Shown here one piece after another: positions 25,852 through 37,713 of a stretch of DNA of 64,000 nucleotides; position 1 is the stretch's first letter; every line of letters starts with the position of its first letter. The notes below the pieces were generated by a model, which was not told the origin of the DNA, made no database searches, and was given only the letters and a program-made list of their open reading frames with translations. This DNA comes from Jannaschia sp. W003. Its GTDB lineage: Bacteria; Pseudomonadota; Alphaproteobacteria; Rhodobacterales; Rhodobacteraceae. The DNA lies in assembly GCF_025144335.1 (NCBI RefSeq), contig NZ_CP083539.1, positions 621,501-685,500 on the forward strand. Direction: 5' to 3'. Position numbers and translations under genes: made by a program.

Positions 25852-26840
25852 ATCCGGCCCACCTTGTCGCGGTTCGCCTCGGTCCAGAGGCGCAGGCTTT
25901 CCACGCTCATCCACTCGGAGTTGGTGTCGGACACGTACTCGAACCCCTCGGGCACGGGCTTGCCGTCCTTGATGCGGCCGGGGTCGCGCGACCAGTGGTG
26001 GATCGCGGGCAGGATCTTGAAGTGCTCGGGATACTCGAAGGTGTGGGCCGCGTCCTCGGGGCCGATCATCTGCTCGTGCAGCTTCTCGCCGGGGCGGATG
26101 CCGACCACCTCGGTGGGGCGGCCCGGCGCCACGGCCTCGGCGATCTGCGCGATGGTCATGGAGGGGATCTTCTTCACGTAGATCTCGCCGCCCACCATGT
26201 CCTCGAACGCGTGCCAGACCAGCTCCACCCCCTGCTCGAGGGTGATCATGAAGCGGGTCATGCGCGGGTCGGTGATGGGCAGCGTGCCCTCGCGGTCCAG
26301 GAAGAACGGGATCACGGAGCCGCGCGAGCCCATGACGTTGCCGTAGCGCACGACCGAGAAGCGGCAGCCGTTGCCGCCCGCGTAGCTGTTGCCGGCCACG
26401 AACATCTTGTCCGACGCCAGCTTTGTGGCGCCGTAGAGGTTCACGGGGCTGGAGGCCTTGTCGGTGCTCAGCGCGACGCAACTCTTCACGCCCTTGTCGA
26501 TGCAGGCGTCGATCACGTGCATGGCGCCGGTTATGTTGGTCTTCACGCACTCGAACGGGTTGTACTCGGCCGTGGGCACGATCTTGGTGGCCGCGGCGTG
26601 GACCACGTGGTCGACCCCGTCGAGCGCGCGGTACAGCCGCTCTCGGTCGCGCACGTCGCCGATGAAGAAGCGCAGGGCGTCCACGCCCTCGAAGCGCTTG
26701 GCCATCTCCCACTGCTTCATCTCGTCGCGCGAGTAGACGATGATCCGGCGCGGCTTGTACTTGGCCAAGGTCATCGGGATGAACCGCGACCCGAACGAGC
26801 CGGTGCCCCCGGTCACGAGGATGGTGCTGCCTTCGAGCAA
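25848..26840 (-). CDS. pseB: UDP-N-acetylglucosamine 4,6-dehydratase (inverting)
   Basis: This SDR enzyme starts the pseudaminic acid pathway by dehydrating and epimerising UDP-GlcNAc. It has the NAD-binding LVTGGTGSFGSRF, IIVYSRDEMKQWEM, FIGDVRDRERLYRAL, NPFECVKTNITGA, and ALSTDKA...NLYGATKLASDK with the catalytic Lys and Tyr region. A TTG at 26840 gives (M)LEGSTILVTGG, matching the family start, and has a GGGAG ribosome site seven bases before it. The ATG at 26864 adds eight residues without a clear ribosome site and is the alternative. It precedes pseC with a TTGA overlap. Confidence 0.93.
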   Translation of the reverse strand: MLEGSTILVTGGTGSFGSRFIPMTLAKYKPRRIIVYSRDEMKQWEMAKRFEGVDALRFFIGDVRDRERLYRALDGVDHVVHAAATKIVPTAEYNPFECVKTNITGAMHVIDACIDKGVKSCVALSTDKASSPVNLYGATKLASDKMFVAGNSYAGGNGCRFSVVRYGNVMGSRGSVIPFFLDREGTLPITDPRMTRFMITLEQGVELVWHAFEDMVGGEIYVKKIPSMTIAQIAEAVAPGRPTEVVGIRPGEKLHEQMIGPEDAAHTFEYPEHFKILPAIHHWSRDPGRIKDGKPVPEGFEYVSDTNSEWMSVESLRLWTEANRDKVGRI

Positions 26841-26953
26841 GTGCGGTCTCCCTGTCTGCCCCATGCGGGATAGCGGGCGCGCCGCGCGCCGTCCACGCGG
26901 TTGCGCCGCCCGGGCGCGCCTGCCTAGATCGCCCCGTTCACGGGAGGACGCCG

Positions 26954-29212
<2,259 letters not shown>

Positions 29213-29219
29213 GGGGGCA

Positions 29220-29337
29220 GGGGGCGCTGCCCCCGGCCTTCGGCTTCCGGGGCTTCGCCCGTTCGCGGGCGGATCGGTCCACTGGACCGATCCCGGGAAG
29301 CCCGCGAACCCCCGAGGTATTTCCGGCAAGATGAGGG
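29220..29337. repeat. Composite intergenic repeat, copy 2, with a 23-bp palindrome
   Basis: The 173-base gap between the maeB and dnaJ stops holds three elements in order. First is a hairpin, GGGGGC-GCT-GCCCCC, at 29220-29234. Second is a 23-bp palindrome at 29271-29293 (GGATCGGTCCA, one base, TGGACCGATCC). Third is CCCCGAGGTATTTC, one variable base, GGCAAGATGAGGG at 29310-29337. The first and third match copy 1 at 2819-2868; the palindrome is only here. Both copies lie between convergent genes. Confidence 0.7.
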
Positions 29338-29385
29338 GGCGGCGCTTGGAGAGGAGATGGGCACGGGGACCGTGGCCCCCGCCCG

Positions 29386-30564
29386 TCACTGGGTCATGCC
29401 GTCCCAGAAGCCCTTCACCTTGCGGAAGAAGCTGTCGCGCTCGGGGGAGTTGTCGCTGCCCTCGCGCTCGAACTCGCGCAGGAGGTCGCGCTGGCGGGCG
29501 GTGAGGTTCACCGGGGTCTCCACGGCCAGCTCGATGTACATGTCGCCCGCGGGGCCGCCGCGCAGCGCGGGCATGCCCTTGGCGCGCAGGCGCATCTGGC
29601 GGCCGGTCTGGCTGCCCGCGGGCACCTTCACGCGGCTCCGGCCGCCGTCGATCGACGGCACCTCCACCTCGCCGCCCAGGGCGGCCGCGGTCATGGCCAC
29701 GGGCACGCGGCACCACAGGTTCGAGCCGTCGCGCTGGAACAGCGGATGCTCCTCGACCTCGATGAAGATGTAGAGATCGCCCGGCGGCCCGCCGCGCAGG
29801 CCCGCCTCGCCCTCGCCCGACAGGCGGATGCGCGTGCCCGTCTCGACGCCGGCGGGGATGTTGACCGAGAGCTGGCGCTCCTTGTCGACGCGGCCCACGC
29901 CGCCACAGGCGCGGCAGGGGTTCTTGATGATCTGGCCGGCGCCCGAGCAGGTGGGGCAGGTGCGCTCCACGGTGAAGAAGCCCTGCTGGGCGCGTACCTT
30001 GCCCATGCCCGCGCAGGTCGGGCAGTTGGCCGGCTCGGAGGCGCCCTCGGTGCCCTTGCCGCCGCACTCCCCGCAGGCCACGGCCGTGGGCACGGTGATC
30101 GCCTTCTGCAGGCCCGCGAAGGCCTCCTCGAGCGAGATGCGCAGGTTGTAGCGCAGGTCCGAGCCGCGGGTCGCCCGCGCCCGGCCGCCGCCGCGCCCGC
30201 CGCCGGGGCCGCCCTGGCCGCCCATGAAGTCGCCGAACAGGTCCTCGAACACGTCCGAGAAGGCCGACGCGAAGTCGCCCTGCGGCCCGCCGGGGCCGCC
30301 GGGATGCCCGCCCGGGCGCCCGCCGCCGCCCATGCCGCCCTCGAAGGCGGCGTGGCCGAAGCGGTCGTAGGCAGCCTTCCGGTCGGCGTCCTTCAGGACG
30401 TCGTAGGCCTCGTTGACCTCCTTGAAGCGCGCCTCGGCATCCGGCTTGTCGCTGTTGCGATCGGGATGCAGCTCCTTGGCCTTGCGGCGGTAGGCCTTCT
30501 TGATCTCGTCGGCCGCGGCCCCGCGCGCGACGCCCAGGGTCTCGTAGTAGTCTCGTTTCGCCAT
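29386..30564 (-). CDS. dnaJ: Molecular chaperone DnaJ
   Basis: This 392-residue type I Hsp40 has the J domain at residues 1-70 with [20 protein letters not shown] and the HPD motif in ELHPDRN. Next comes a glycine-rich linker ([15 protein letters not shown]). Four CxxCxGxG zinc-binding repeats follow: [24 protein letters not shown] and CRACGGVG. The C-terminal substrate-binding domains complete it. It stimulates DnaK ATPase and hands over unfolded clients. It follows dnaK by 71 bases with a hairpin in the gap. Confidence 0.97.
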   Translation of the reverse strand: MAKRDYYETLGVARGAAADEIKKAYRRKAKELHPDRNSDKPDAEARFKEVNEAYDVLKDADRKAAYDRFGHAAFEGGMGGGGRPGGHPGGPGGPQGDFASAFSDVFEDLFGDFMGGQGGPGGGRGGGRARATRGSDLRYNLRISLEEAFAGLQKAITVPTAVACGECGGKGTEGASEPANCPTCAGMGKVRAQQGFFTVERTCPTCSGAGQIIKNPCRACGGVGRVDKERQLSVNIPAGVETGTRIRLSGEGEAGLRGGPPGDLYIFIEVEEHPLFQRDGSNLWCRVPVAMTAAALGGEVEVPSIDGGRSRVKVPAGSQTGRQMRLRAKGMPALRGGPAGDMYIELAVETPVNLTARQRDLLREFEREGSDNSPERDSFFRKVKGFWDGMTQ

Positions 30565-30594
30565 CGGGGTCGTCCTTCACGAAGGAGGGCCGGC

Positions 30595-30611
30595 CCGGTC
30601 GCCCGGACCGG
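30595..30611 (-). repeat. Hairpin in the dnaK-dnaJ gap
   Basis: CCGGTC and GACCGG pair across a 5-base loop just after the dnaK stop codon. It may set the different levels of dnaK and dnaJ mRNA by partial termination or by protecting the dnaK end. No T-tract follows, so it is not a standard terminator. Confidence 0.4.
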
Positions 30612-30635
30612 CCCCGTCACGGGCCGTGGGCTGGA

Positions 30636-32561
<1,926 letters not shown>

Positions 32562-32673
32562 TGTCTGCTCTCCTTGGCGATGTTCTGGCTCCGGGGTCCG
32601 TTCAGGCCCCCCGGAACCGATCCCTGAAGTGGCACGATCCGAACCTTGGGGGTCCGGATCGCGGTTCGGGCGC

Positions 32674-32702
32674 TATATAGGAATGGGGTCTGGGGCTCGC
32701 AA
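32674..32702 (-). promoter_or_regulatory. Candidate dnaK promoter (RpoH-like -10)
   Basis: On the minus strand TTGCGA (32702-32697) is followed after 17 bases by TATATA (32679-32674) inside CCTATATAG. The -10 region resembles the alphaproteobacterial heat-shock consensus CTTG-N17/18-CYTATNT. The -35 half has ATTG instead of CTTG. No CIRCE dyad is seen, so HrcA is not expected to act here directly. Confidence 0.5.
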
Positions 32703-33336
32703 TAGCGTGACGGGAGGCAAAATCCTGGGCGAGGAGACGGAGCATCTGCGCGGCGTGCGCCTCCTGCGCGGGACGCTGGACCGCGCCGCTCAGGAGGCGC
32801 TGGTGGAGGCCGTGCGCGTGGTGATCCGGTCGGCCCCCCTCGTGCGGCCCGTGACGCGGCGCGGGCAGGCGCTGTCGGTGCGCATGACGGCGGCGGGCGC
32901 GTTCGGCTGGGTCTCGGACCGGCGCGGCTACCGCTACGAACCTTGCCAGGCCGACGGCCGCCCCTGGCCGCCCATCCCCGCGCTGGCGCGCGCGGTGTGG
33001 GACCGGGCGGTGCCGGAGGCGCGCGCGCCGGAATGCTGCCTCGTGAACTGGTACGACGCCTCCGCGCGCATGGGCCTCCACCAGGACCGCGACGAGGCCG
33101 ACCTCGCGCAGCCCGTGGTGTCGATCTCGCTCGGCGAGGCGGCGCGCTTCCGGGTCGGCAACCTCGCGCGCGGCGGGCCGACCGAGAGCACGGTCCTGCG
33201 CTCGGGCGACGTGGCGGTGCTGGAGGGGCCGAGCCGGATGCTCCACCACGGCGTGGACCGCATCGTGCCCGGGGACGCGGACCTCCTGGGCGTGCCGGGG
33301 CGGATCAACCTGACGCTGCGGGTGGTGACGGCCTAA
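32683..33336 (+). CDS. alkB: AlkB-like 2-oxoglutarate/Fe(II) dioxygenase
   Basis: This protein of about 217 residues has the AlkB DNA-dealkylation motifs. The iron-binding H-x-D is in MGLHQDRDEADL and the second iron His is in MLHHGVDRI. The 2-oxoglutarate-binding RINLTLRVV lies at the C-terminus. The nucleotide-recognition lid is seen in GWVSDRRGYRYEP. The family removes 1-methyladenine and 3-methylcytosine lesions. The start is unclear. The ATG at 32683 lies inside the dnaK promoter and next to TATATA, which could be this gene's own -10; the GTG at 32706 would then be the start, giving a protein 8 residues shorter at the N-terminus. The stop overlaps the convergent SH3-protein stop. Confidence 0.85.
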   Translation: MGSGARNSVTGGKILGEETEHLRGVRLLRGTLDRAAQEALVEAVRVVIRSAPLVRPVTRRGQALSVRMTAAGAFGWVSDRRGYRYEPCQADGRPWPPIPALARAVWDRAVPEARAPECCLVNWYDASARMGLHQDRDEADLAQPVVSISLGEAARFRVGNLARGGPTESTVLRSGDVAVLEGPSRMLHHGVDRIVPGDADLLGVPGRINLTLRVVTA

Positions 33337-33965
33337 GGCAGGAGCGAGCAGCAGCCCGCGTAGGCCTCCGCGCGCGCGCCGTCCTCGACCAGCACCGTGG
33401 CGTCGATGCCCCACCGGCGGTCCGACATGCCGTCGGTGCAGTGGCGGGGCCCGGGGGCGAGGCGGATGTGCAGCGTGAGCGCGGCGCCGCCGGCGCGCCC
33501 GAAGCGCACCTGCACGCGGCGGTCGTTCGCGGGGGCCGCCAGCGGTGCCTCGGGGACCGAGAGGGCGGGGCGGTCCGGGGCCTCGAAGCGCAAGGTTCCG
33601 CCCTCGCGCGCGAGCGACCAGAACGGCTCCGTGCCGAAGCATCGGGCGACCGGCAGGGCGTGGCCCTCGAAGGTGTTCGGGCGGCGGGCGAGGAACCGCA
33701 GCGCCACGTAGCCCATGCCCCCCTCGTGGTTCACGAGGCCCCAGCCGCTGCCGGGCGCCGCGGGGCCGATCACCTCGACGTCGCGGGCATCGGGGGCGAG
33801 CGTGCCGACGATCGAGGCGCCCGCGCGCGGCGCGGCGCGGACGTTGAGCACGTCGCCTGCGGCCACGCCCGCCACGTCGTGCAGCGCGGGCCATCCGTCC
33901 TGCGTGGCGGCGGCGGGCGGGGCGAGCAGCACGGCCGCCGCGAGGGCGTGCGCCGCCGCCCTCAC
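33333..33965 (-). CDS. Exported SH3-domain protein with COG3650-like C-terminal domain
   Basis: This 210-residue protein starts at a GTG overlapping the stop of the exporter permease gene (GTGA). A signal peptide covers residues 1-20 (ALAAAVLLAPPAAA). Residues about 30-85 form a bacterial SH3 domain (VLNVRAAPRAGASIVGTL to GGMGYVALRFL). The second half carries CFGTEPFWSLAREGGTLRF, the hallmark of a conserved envelope family. SH3 domains of this kind often bind cell-wall material. Co-translation with the exporter suggests an envelope role, but the function is unknown. Confidence 0.8.
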   Translation of the reverse strand: MRAAAHALAAAVLLAPPAAATQDGWPALHDVAGVAAGDVLNVRAAPRAGASIVGTLAPDARDVEVIGPAAPGSGWGLVNHEGGMGYVALRFLARRPNTFEGHALPVARCFGTEPFWSLAREGGTLRFEAPDRPALSVPEAPLAAPANDRRVQVRFGRAGGAALTLHIRLAPGPRHCTDGMSDRRWGIDATVLVEDGARAEAYAGCCSLLP

Positions 33966-34783
33966 CGGTCGGCGTTCCAGCTCATGGAGACGCGGCTGCG
34001 GGTGTAGAACTCGCCCATCATGCCCACCACCAGGAACACCACGGCGACCCAGAACGCGTAGCGCCAGTCGGTGTGCATGGGGTTGTAGTTCGCGAACACG
34101 TACCCGCGCGACTGGTCGATGATGTGGAACAGCGGGTTCCAGTCGAACATGGCGCGCATGTTGGGTGGCATGAGGTTGACCACGAACATCTTGCCCGAGG
34201 CGATCATGTTCACGCGGGAGTAGACCGCATTCACCACCGAGGCGAAGTTCGGCATCCAGGGCTTGAGCGCGTAGAGGGGCAGGCCGATGGCCACGCCAGC
34301 GAACCAGGCCAGGAGGTACATGCCTGCCGCGCCCACGGGATCGTGGATCACCAGGGGCCGGACGGCCACGTGCACCGCGAACAGCACCAGAAGCATCGAC
34401 AGCGTCGAGATGTAGAGCGCCGAGAGCGCCGAGGCGCAGATCGCCACCACGGTGTTCATCGGCGCGTGCTTCATCATCGCCGAGGCGGGGCCTTCCGCGC
34501 TCACCACGGCGCCCACGGCCTTGATGTGGGTCATGAACAGGAAGACGCCCGACATGATGTAGAGGATGAAGTCGCCCCGGATCGCCGTGCCGCGCAGGCC
34601 GAGCAGGTCGAACATCACGTAGAACGCGCCCACGAAGATCACGGTCTGCACCACGTGCATGCCCAGCGCCGCCAGGGCGTTGCCGTGGCTCCTGCGGGTG
34701 TGGCGGGCGGCGGCGTGGAAGATCCGCTCCGACAGCCAGATGGCCCCGTGCAGCCTGCCTCTGCCGTGCTGCGGCGCGAACAT
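33962..34783 (-). CDS. ABC-2 type polysaccharide export permease (KpsM/Wzm-like)
   Basis: This 273-residue protein has about six membrane helices in the ABC-2 exporter arrangement. Examples are HVVQTVIFVGAFYVMFDLLG, ISTLSMLLVLFAVHVAV, AGMYLLAWFAGVAIGLPLYAL and the C-terminal YAFWVAVVFLVVGMMGEFY. The motifs FDWNPLFHIIDQSRGYVF and VNMIASGKMFVVNLMPP match the capsule exporter group. It would carry capsular or O-antigen-like glycans across the inner membrane. The ATG at 34783 has a GGAGG site. No partner ATPase (KpsT) is in the window, so it must be encoded elsewhere. It is divergent from the cysQ-like gene. Confidence 0.85.
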   Translation of the reverse strand: MFAPQHGRGRLHGAIWLSERIFHAAARHTRRSHGNALAALGMHVVQTVIFVGAFYVMFDLLGLRGTAIRGDFILYIMSGVFLFMTHIKAVGAVVSAEGPASAMMKHAPMNTVVAICASALSALYISTLSMLLVLFAVHVAVRPLVIHDPVGAAGMYLLAWFAGVAIGLPLYALKPWMPNFASVVNAVYSRVNMIASGKMFVVNLMPPNMRAMFDWNPLFHIIDQSRGYVFANYNPMHTDWRYAFWVAVVFLVVGMMGEFYTRSRVSMSWNADR

Positions 34784-34892
34784 GGCCGACCTCCTGCTTG
34801 CCGGGGCGGTGATGCCCGACCATAAGGAGCCCGACCCTATCCCAGGGGCATGTCCCCGGCAATCGGGGCGGCCCCGAGCGCCGGAGCTAGCC

Positions 34893-35693
34893 GTGAATCC
34901 TGACCAAATGATGATCGAGTTGCGCCGCCTGGCGATCCGCGCCGGCGAGCGGATCATGGAGATCTACGAGGGCGACGACTTCGAGGTCCGCTCGAAGTCC
35001 GACGCCAGCCCCGTGACCGAGGCCGACGAGGCCGCCGACGCGATCATCTCGGACGGCCTGCGCGCCGCCTTCCCCAAGGCCGCCGTGGTCACCGAGGAGC
35101 AGTCCGCCACCCACGACCTGTCGGTCATGGACTTCTTCATCGTCGACCCGCTCGACGGCACGAAGGAGTTCGTGCAGCGCCGCGGCGACTTCACCGTGAA
35201 CATCGCCTGGGTCCGGGACGGCGTGCCCGTCGCCGGCGTGGTCTACGCCCCCGCCAAGGGCCGCCTGTTCCGCACCACGCCCCAGGGCGGCGCGGTCGAG
35301 GAGGAGGGGCCGTTCGACGGCGACTCCATGTCCGCCGGCCGCCCGGTCTCGGTGCGCGACAGCGACAACGACGCGCTGCTGGTGGTGGCCTCCAAGTCGC
35401 ACCGCTCGCCGGAGCTCGAGGACTACATCGGCCGCTACGCCGTGGCCGACAGCAAGGCGGCGGGCTCGTCGCTGAAGTTCTGCCTCGTGGCCACGGGCGA
35501 GGCCGACATCTACCCCCGCCTCGGCCCCACCATGGAGTGGGACACGGCGGCGGGCGACGCGGTGCTGCGCGCCGCCGGCGGGCAGGTGGTGCGCGCCGAG
35601 GACCTCCAGCCCCTGCGCTACGGCAAGGCGGGCTTCCGCAATCCCCACTTCATCGCCCACGCCCCCGGTGTCCGCGTCGTGCCATCCTCCTGA
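34893..35693 (+). CDS. cysQ: 3'(2'),5'-bisphosphate nucleotidase, CysQ/inositol monophosphatase family
   Basis: This 266-residue phosphatase has the metal-binding motifs of the family: VTEADEAADAII, VVTEEQ, DFFIVDPLDGTKEFVQRRGDF near residue 80-100, and EWDTAAGDAVLRAAGG near 210. CysQ enzymes hydrolyse 3'-phosphoadenosine 5'-phosphate, the by-product of PAPS-dependent sulfation. The GTG at 34893 follows CCGGAG with good spacing; the ATG at 34908 is an alternative. It heads a run of glycan genes that ends with a sulfotransferase, which fits this role. Confidence 0.9.
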   Translation: MNPDQMMIELRRLAIRAGERIMEIYEGDDFEVRSKSDASPVTEADEAADAIISDGLRAAFPKAAVVTEEQSATHDLSVMDFFIVDPLDGTKEFVQRRGDFTVNIAWVRDGVPVAGVVYAPAKGRLFRTTPQGGAVEEEGPFDGDSMSAGRPVSVRDSDNDALLVVASKSHRSPELEDYIGRYAVADSKAAGSSLKFCLVATGEADIYPRLGPTMEWDTAAGDAVLRAAGGQVVRAEDLQPLRYGKAGFRNPHFIAHAPGVRVVPSS

Positions 35694-35742
35694 CCGAATC
35701 CCCCGGCACCCCTGTTCCCCAGAAATCCGAAGAACGAGTGAG

Positions 35743-36627
35743 ATGATGACGCGCAAGGTGACGAAGGCGATCTTTCCGGTGGCGGGCATGGGGACGCGCT
35801 TCCTGCCGGCCACGAAGGCGGTTCCCAAGGAGATCCTGACCCTCGTGGACCGGCCCCTGATCCAGTACGCGATCGACGAGGCGCGGGCCGCCGGCATCAC
35901 CGAGTTCATCTTCGTGACCTCGCGCGGCAAGTCCGCCCTCGAGGACTACTTCGACGTGGCGCCCGAGCTGGAGACCTCGCTCGCCGACCGCGGCAAGGAA
36001 GAGCTGCTCGCCACGCTGAAGTCCACGAACATGGAATCGGGCGCCATCGCCTACATCCGCCAGCACCGCGCCCTCGGCCTCGGCCACGCGGTGTGGTGCG
36101 CGCGCCGCCTGGTGGGCGACGAGCCCTTCGCGGTGATCCTGCCCGACGACGTGATCGACGCGGAGACACCCTGCCTGCGCCAGATGGTCGACGCCTACGA
36201 GGAGACGGGCGGCAACATGGTCGCCGCCATGGAGGTGCCCGACGAGGCCACCTCCGCCTACGGCATCCTCGACGCCGAGCCCAACGGCCGCTGCGTCTCC
36301 GTGCGCGGCATGGTCGAGAAGCCGAAGGCCGGCACCGCGCCCTCGAACCTCGCCGTGATCGGGCGCTACATCCTCGACCCGGCCGTGATGCGGCACCTCG
36401 ACAGCATCAAGTCCGGCTCGGGCGGGGAGATCCAGCTCACCGACGCCATCGCCCGCGAGATCGGGGGCGGCAACGTCCACGGCTACTGCTTCGAGGGGAC
36501 GCGCTTCGACTGCGGCTCCAAGGGCGGCTTCCTGCGCGCCACGGTGGCCTTCGGCCTCGCCCGGCCCGAGCTGCGCGAGGAGCTGGCGAGCTTCCTGCGC
36601 GAGACGGTGGCGAACGGGAACGCATGA
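35743..36627 (+). CDS. galU: UTP-glucose-1-phosphate uridylyltransferase
   Basis: This 294-residue protein makes UDP-glucose from UTP and glucose 1-phosphate. It has the N-terminal nucleotide-binding IFPVAGMGTRFLPATKAVPKE, FVTSRGKSALEDYFD, LGLGHAVWCAR, VILPDDVI and the sugar-binding YILDPAVM and EIQLTDAIA. The tandem ATGs at 35743 and 35746 are equally good starts. The downstream glycosyltransferase gene begins in its stop codon (ATGA), so UDP-glucose supply and glycan assembly are coupled. Confidence 0.96.
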   Translation: MMTRKVTKAIFPVAGMGTRFLPATKAVPKEILTLVDRPLIQYAIDEARAAGITEFIFVTSRGKSALEDYFDVAPELETSLADRGKEELLATLKSTNMESGAIAYIRQHRALGLGHAVWCARRLVGDEPFAVILPDDVIDAETPCLRQMVDAYEETGGNMVAAMEVPDEATSAYGILDAEPNGRCVSVRGMVEKPKAGTAPSNLAVIGRYILDPAVMRHLDSIKSGSGGEIQLTDAIAREIGGGNVHGYCFEGTRFDCGSKGGFLRATVAFGLARPELREELASFLRETVANGNA

Positions 36628-37637
36628 CGCCCCGGGCGGCGCTGGCGGCCTACGGGCTGCGCCTGCGCCGCCGCCGCCTGCTCCTGCGCGCGCTGCGCAA
36701 GCGCCGCGAGTTGCGGGCGGTGTCCGACCGCACGGCCGCGATCCGCCCCGGCGACGTGCTTTGCCTCGCATGCGTGCGCAACGAGGCCGCGCGCCTGCCC
36801 TGGTGGCTGCGCCATCACCGGGATCTGGGCGTGGACCACTTCCTCGTGGTCGAGAACGCCAGCGACGACAGCACGCGCGAGATGCTGGAGACCCAGCCGG
36901 ACGTGTCCCTCTGGACCACGGCGCACTCCTACAAGCGCGCGCGCTTCGGCATGGACTGGCTGAGCTGGCTGGCCACGCGCCACGCCCACGGGCACTGGTG
37001 CCTCACGCTCGACGCCGACGAGCTGTGGCTCCATCCCCACCACCGCACCCGCGACCTCCACGCGCTGGCCCACGAGCTGGACCGGCGCGGGCAGCGGGCC
37101 ATGGGCGCGCTGATGCTAGAGCTCTATCCCCGCGGGCCGCTCGGCGCCGAGCCCTACGCGCCGGGCACTGACCCCGTGGCGGCCATCCCCTGGTTCGACG
37201 GCGGCGGCTACGTCTCGCTGCGCCAGCCCAAGCTCGGCAACCTCTGGGTGCAGGGCGGGCCGCGCGCGCGGCGGTTCTTCGAGGCCGAGCCCCGGCGCGC
37301 GCCGACGCTCTCGAAGCTGCCCCTGGTGCGCTGGCGCCGGGGCCACGCCTACGTGACCTCGACCCACCAGATCCTGCCCGCCGCGCTGAACCGCCTGCTC
37401 GGCGACGCGTCGGCGATGCACGGCACGCTCCTGCACACCAAGTTCCTGCCCGAGATCGTCCCGAAGTCCGCCGAGGAGAAGCGCCGCGGCGAGCACTTCG
37501 AGAACTCCGCCCTCTACGGGCGCTACTACGACGCCGTGGCCGGGGCGCCCGTGCTCTGGTGCGAGCGCTCCAGCCGCTTCCACGGTTGGGAGCAGCTCGA
37601 GGGTATGGGCATCATGTCACGGGCCGGGTGGAACTGA
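36624..37637 (+). CDS. Glycosyltransferase family 2-like protein
   Basis: This 337-residue protein is of the GT2-related group with LACVRNEAARLPWWLRHHRDLGVDHFLVVENAS at residues about 50-83 and a DxD-like metal/nucleotide site in LTLDADELW. A basic N-terminal helix precedes the catalytic domain. It is soluble or peripheral, with no membrane segments. It is similar along its length to the next gene, for example in LWVQGGPRARRFF versus LWIQGGPRSRVFF, so the two are tandem paralogues. The donor sugar is unknown; UDP-glucose from GalU is possible. Confidence 0.85.
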   Translation: MTPRAALAAYGLRLRRRRLLLRALRKRRELRAVSDRTAAIRPGDVLCLACVRNEAARLPWWLRHHRDLGVDHFLVVENASDDSTREMLETQPDVSLWTTAHSYKRARFGMDWLSWLATRHAHGHWCLTLDADELWLHPHHRTRDLHALAHELDRRGQRAMGALMLELYPRGPLGAEPYAPGTDPVAAIPWFDGGGYVSLRQPKLGNLWVQGGPRARRFFEAEPRRAPTLSKLPLVRWRRGHAYVTSTHQILPAALNRLLGDASAMHGTLLHTKFLPEIVPKSAEEKRRGEHFENSALYGRYYDAVAGAPVLWCERSSRFHGWEQLEGMGIMSRAGWN

Positions 37638-37713
37638 GCGTGGGCGGTTGGCAGCCCGCCCCCCGGCCGCTAGGCCTCCGCCCCGTGCGCGGGATATCCG
37701 GAAGGAGGTGCGC

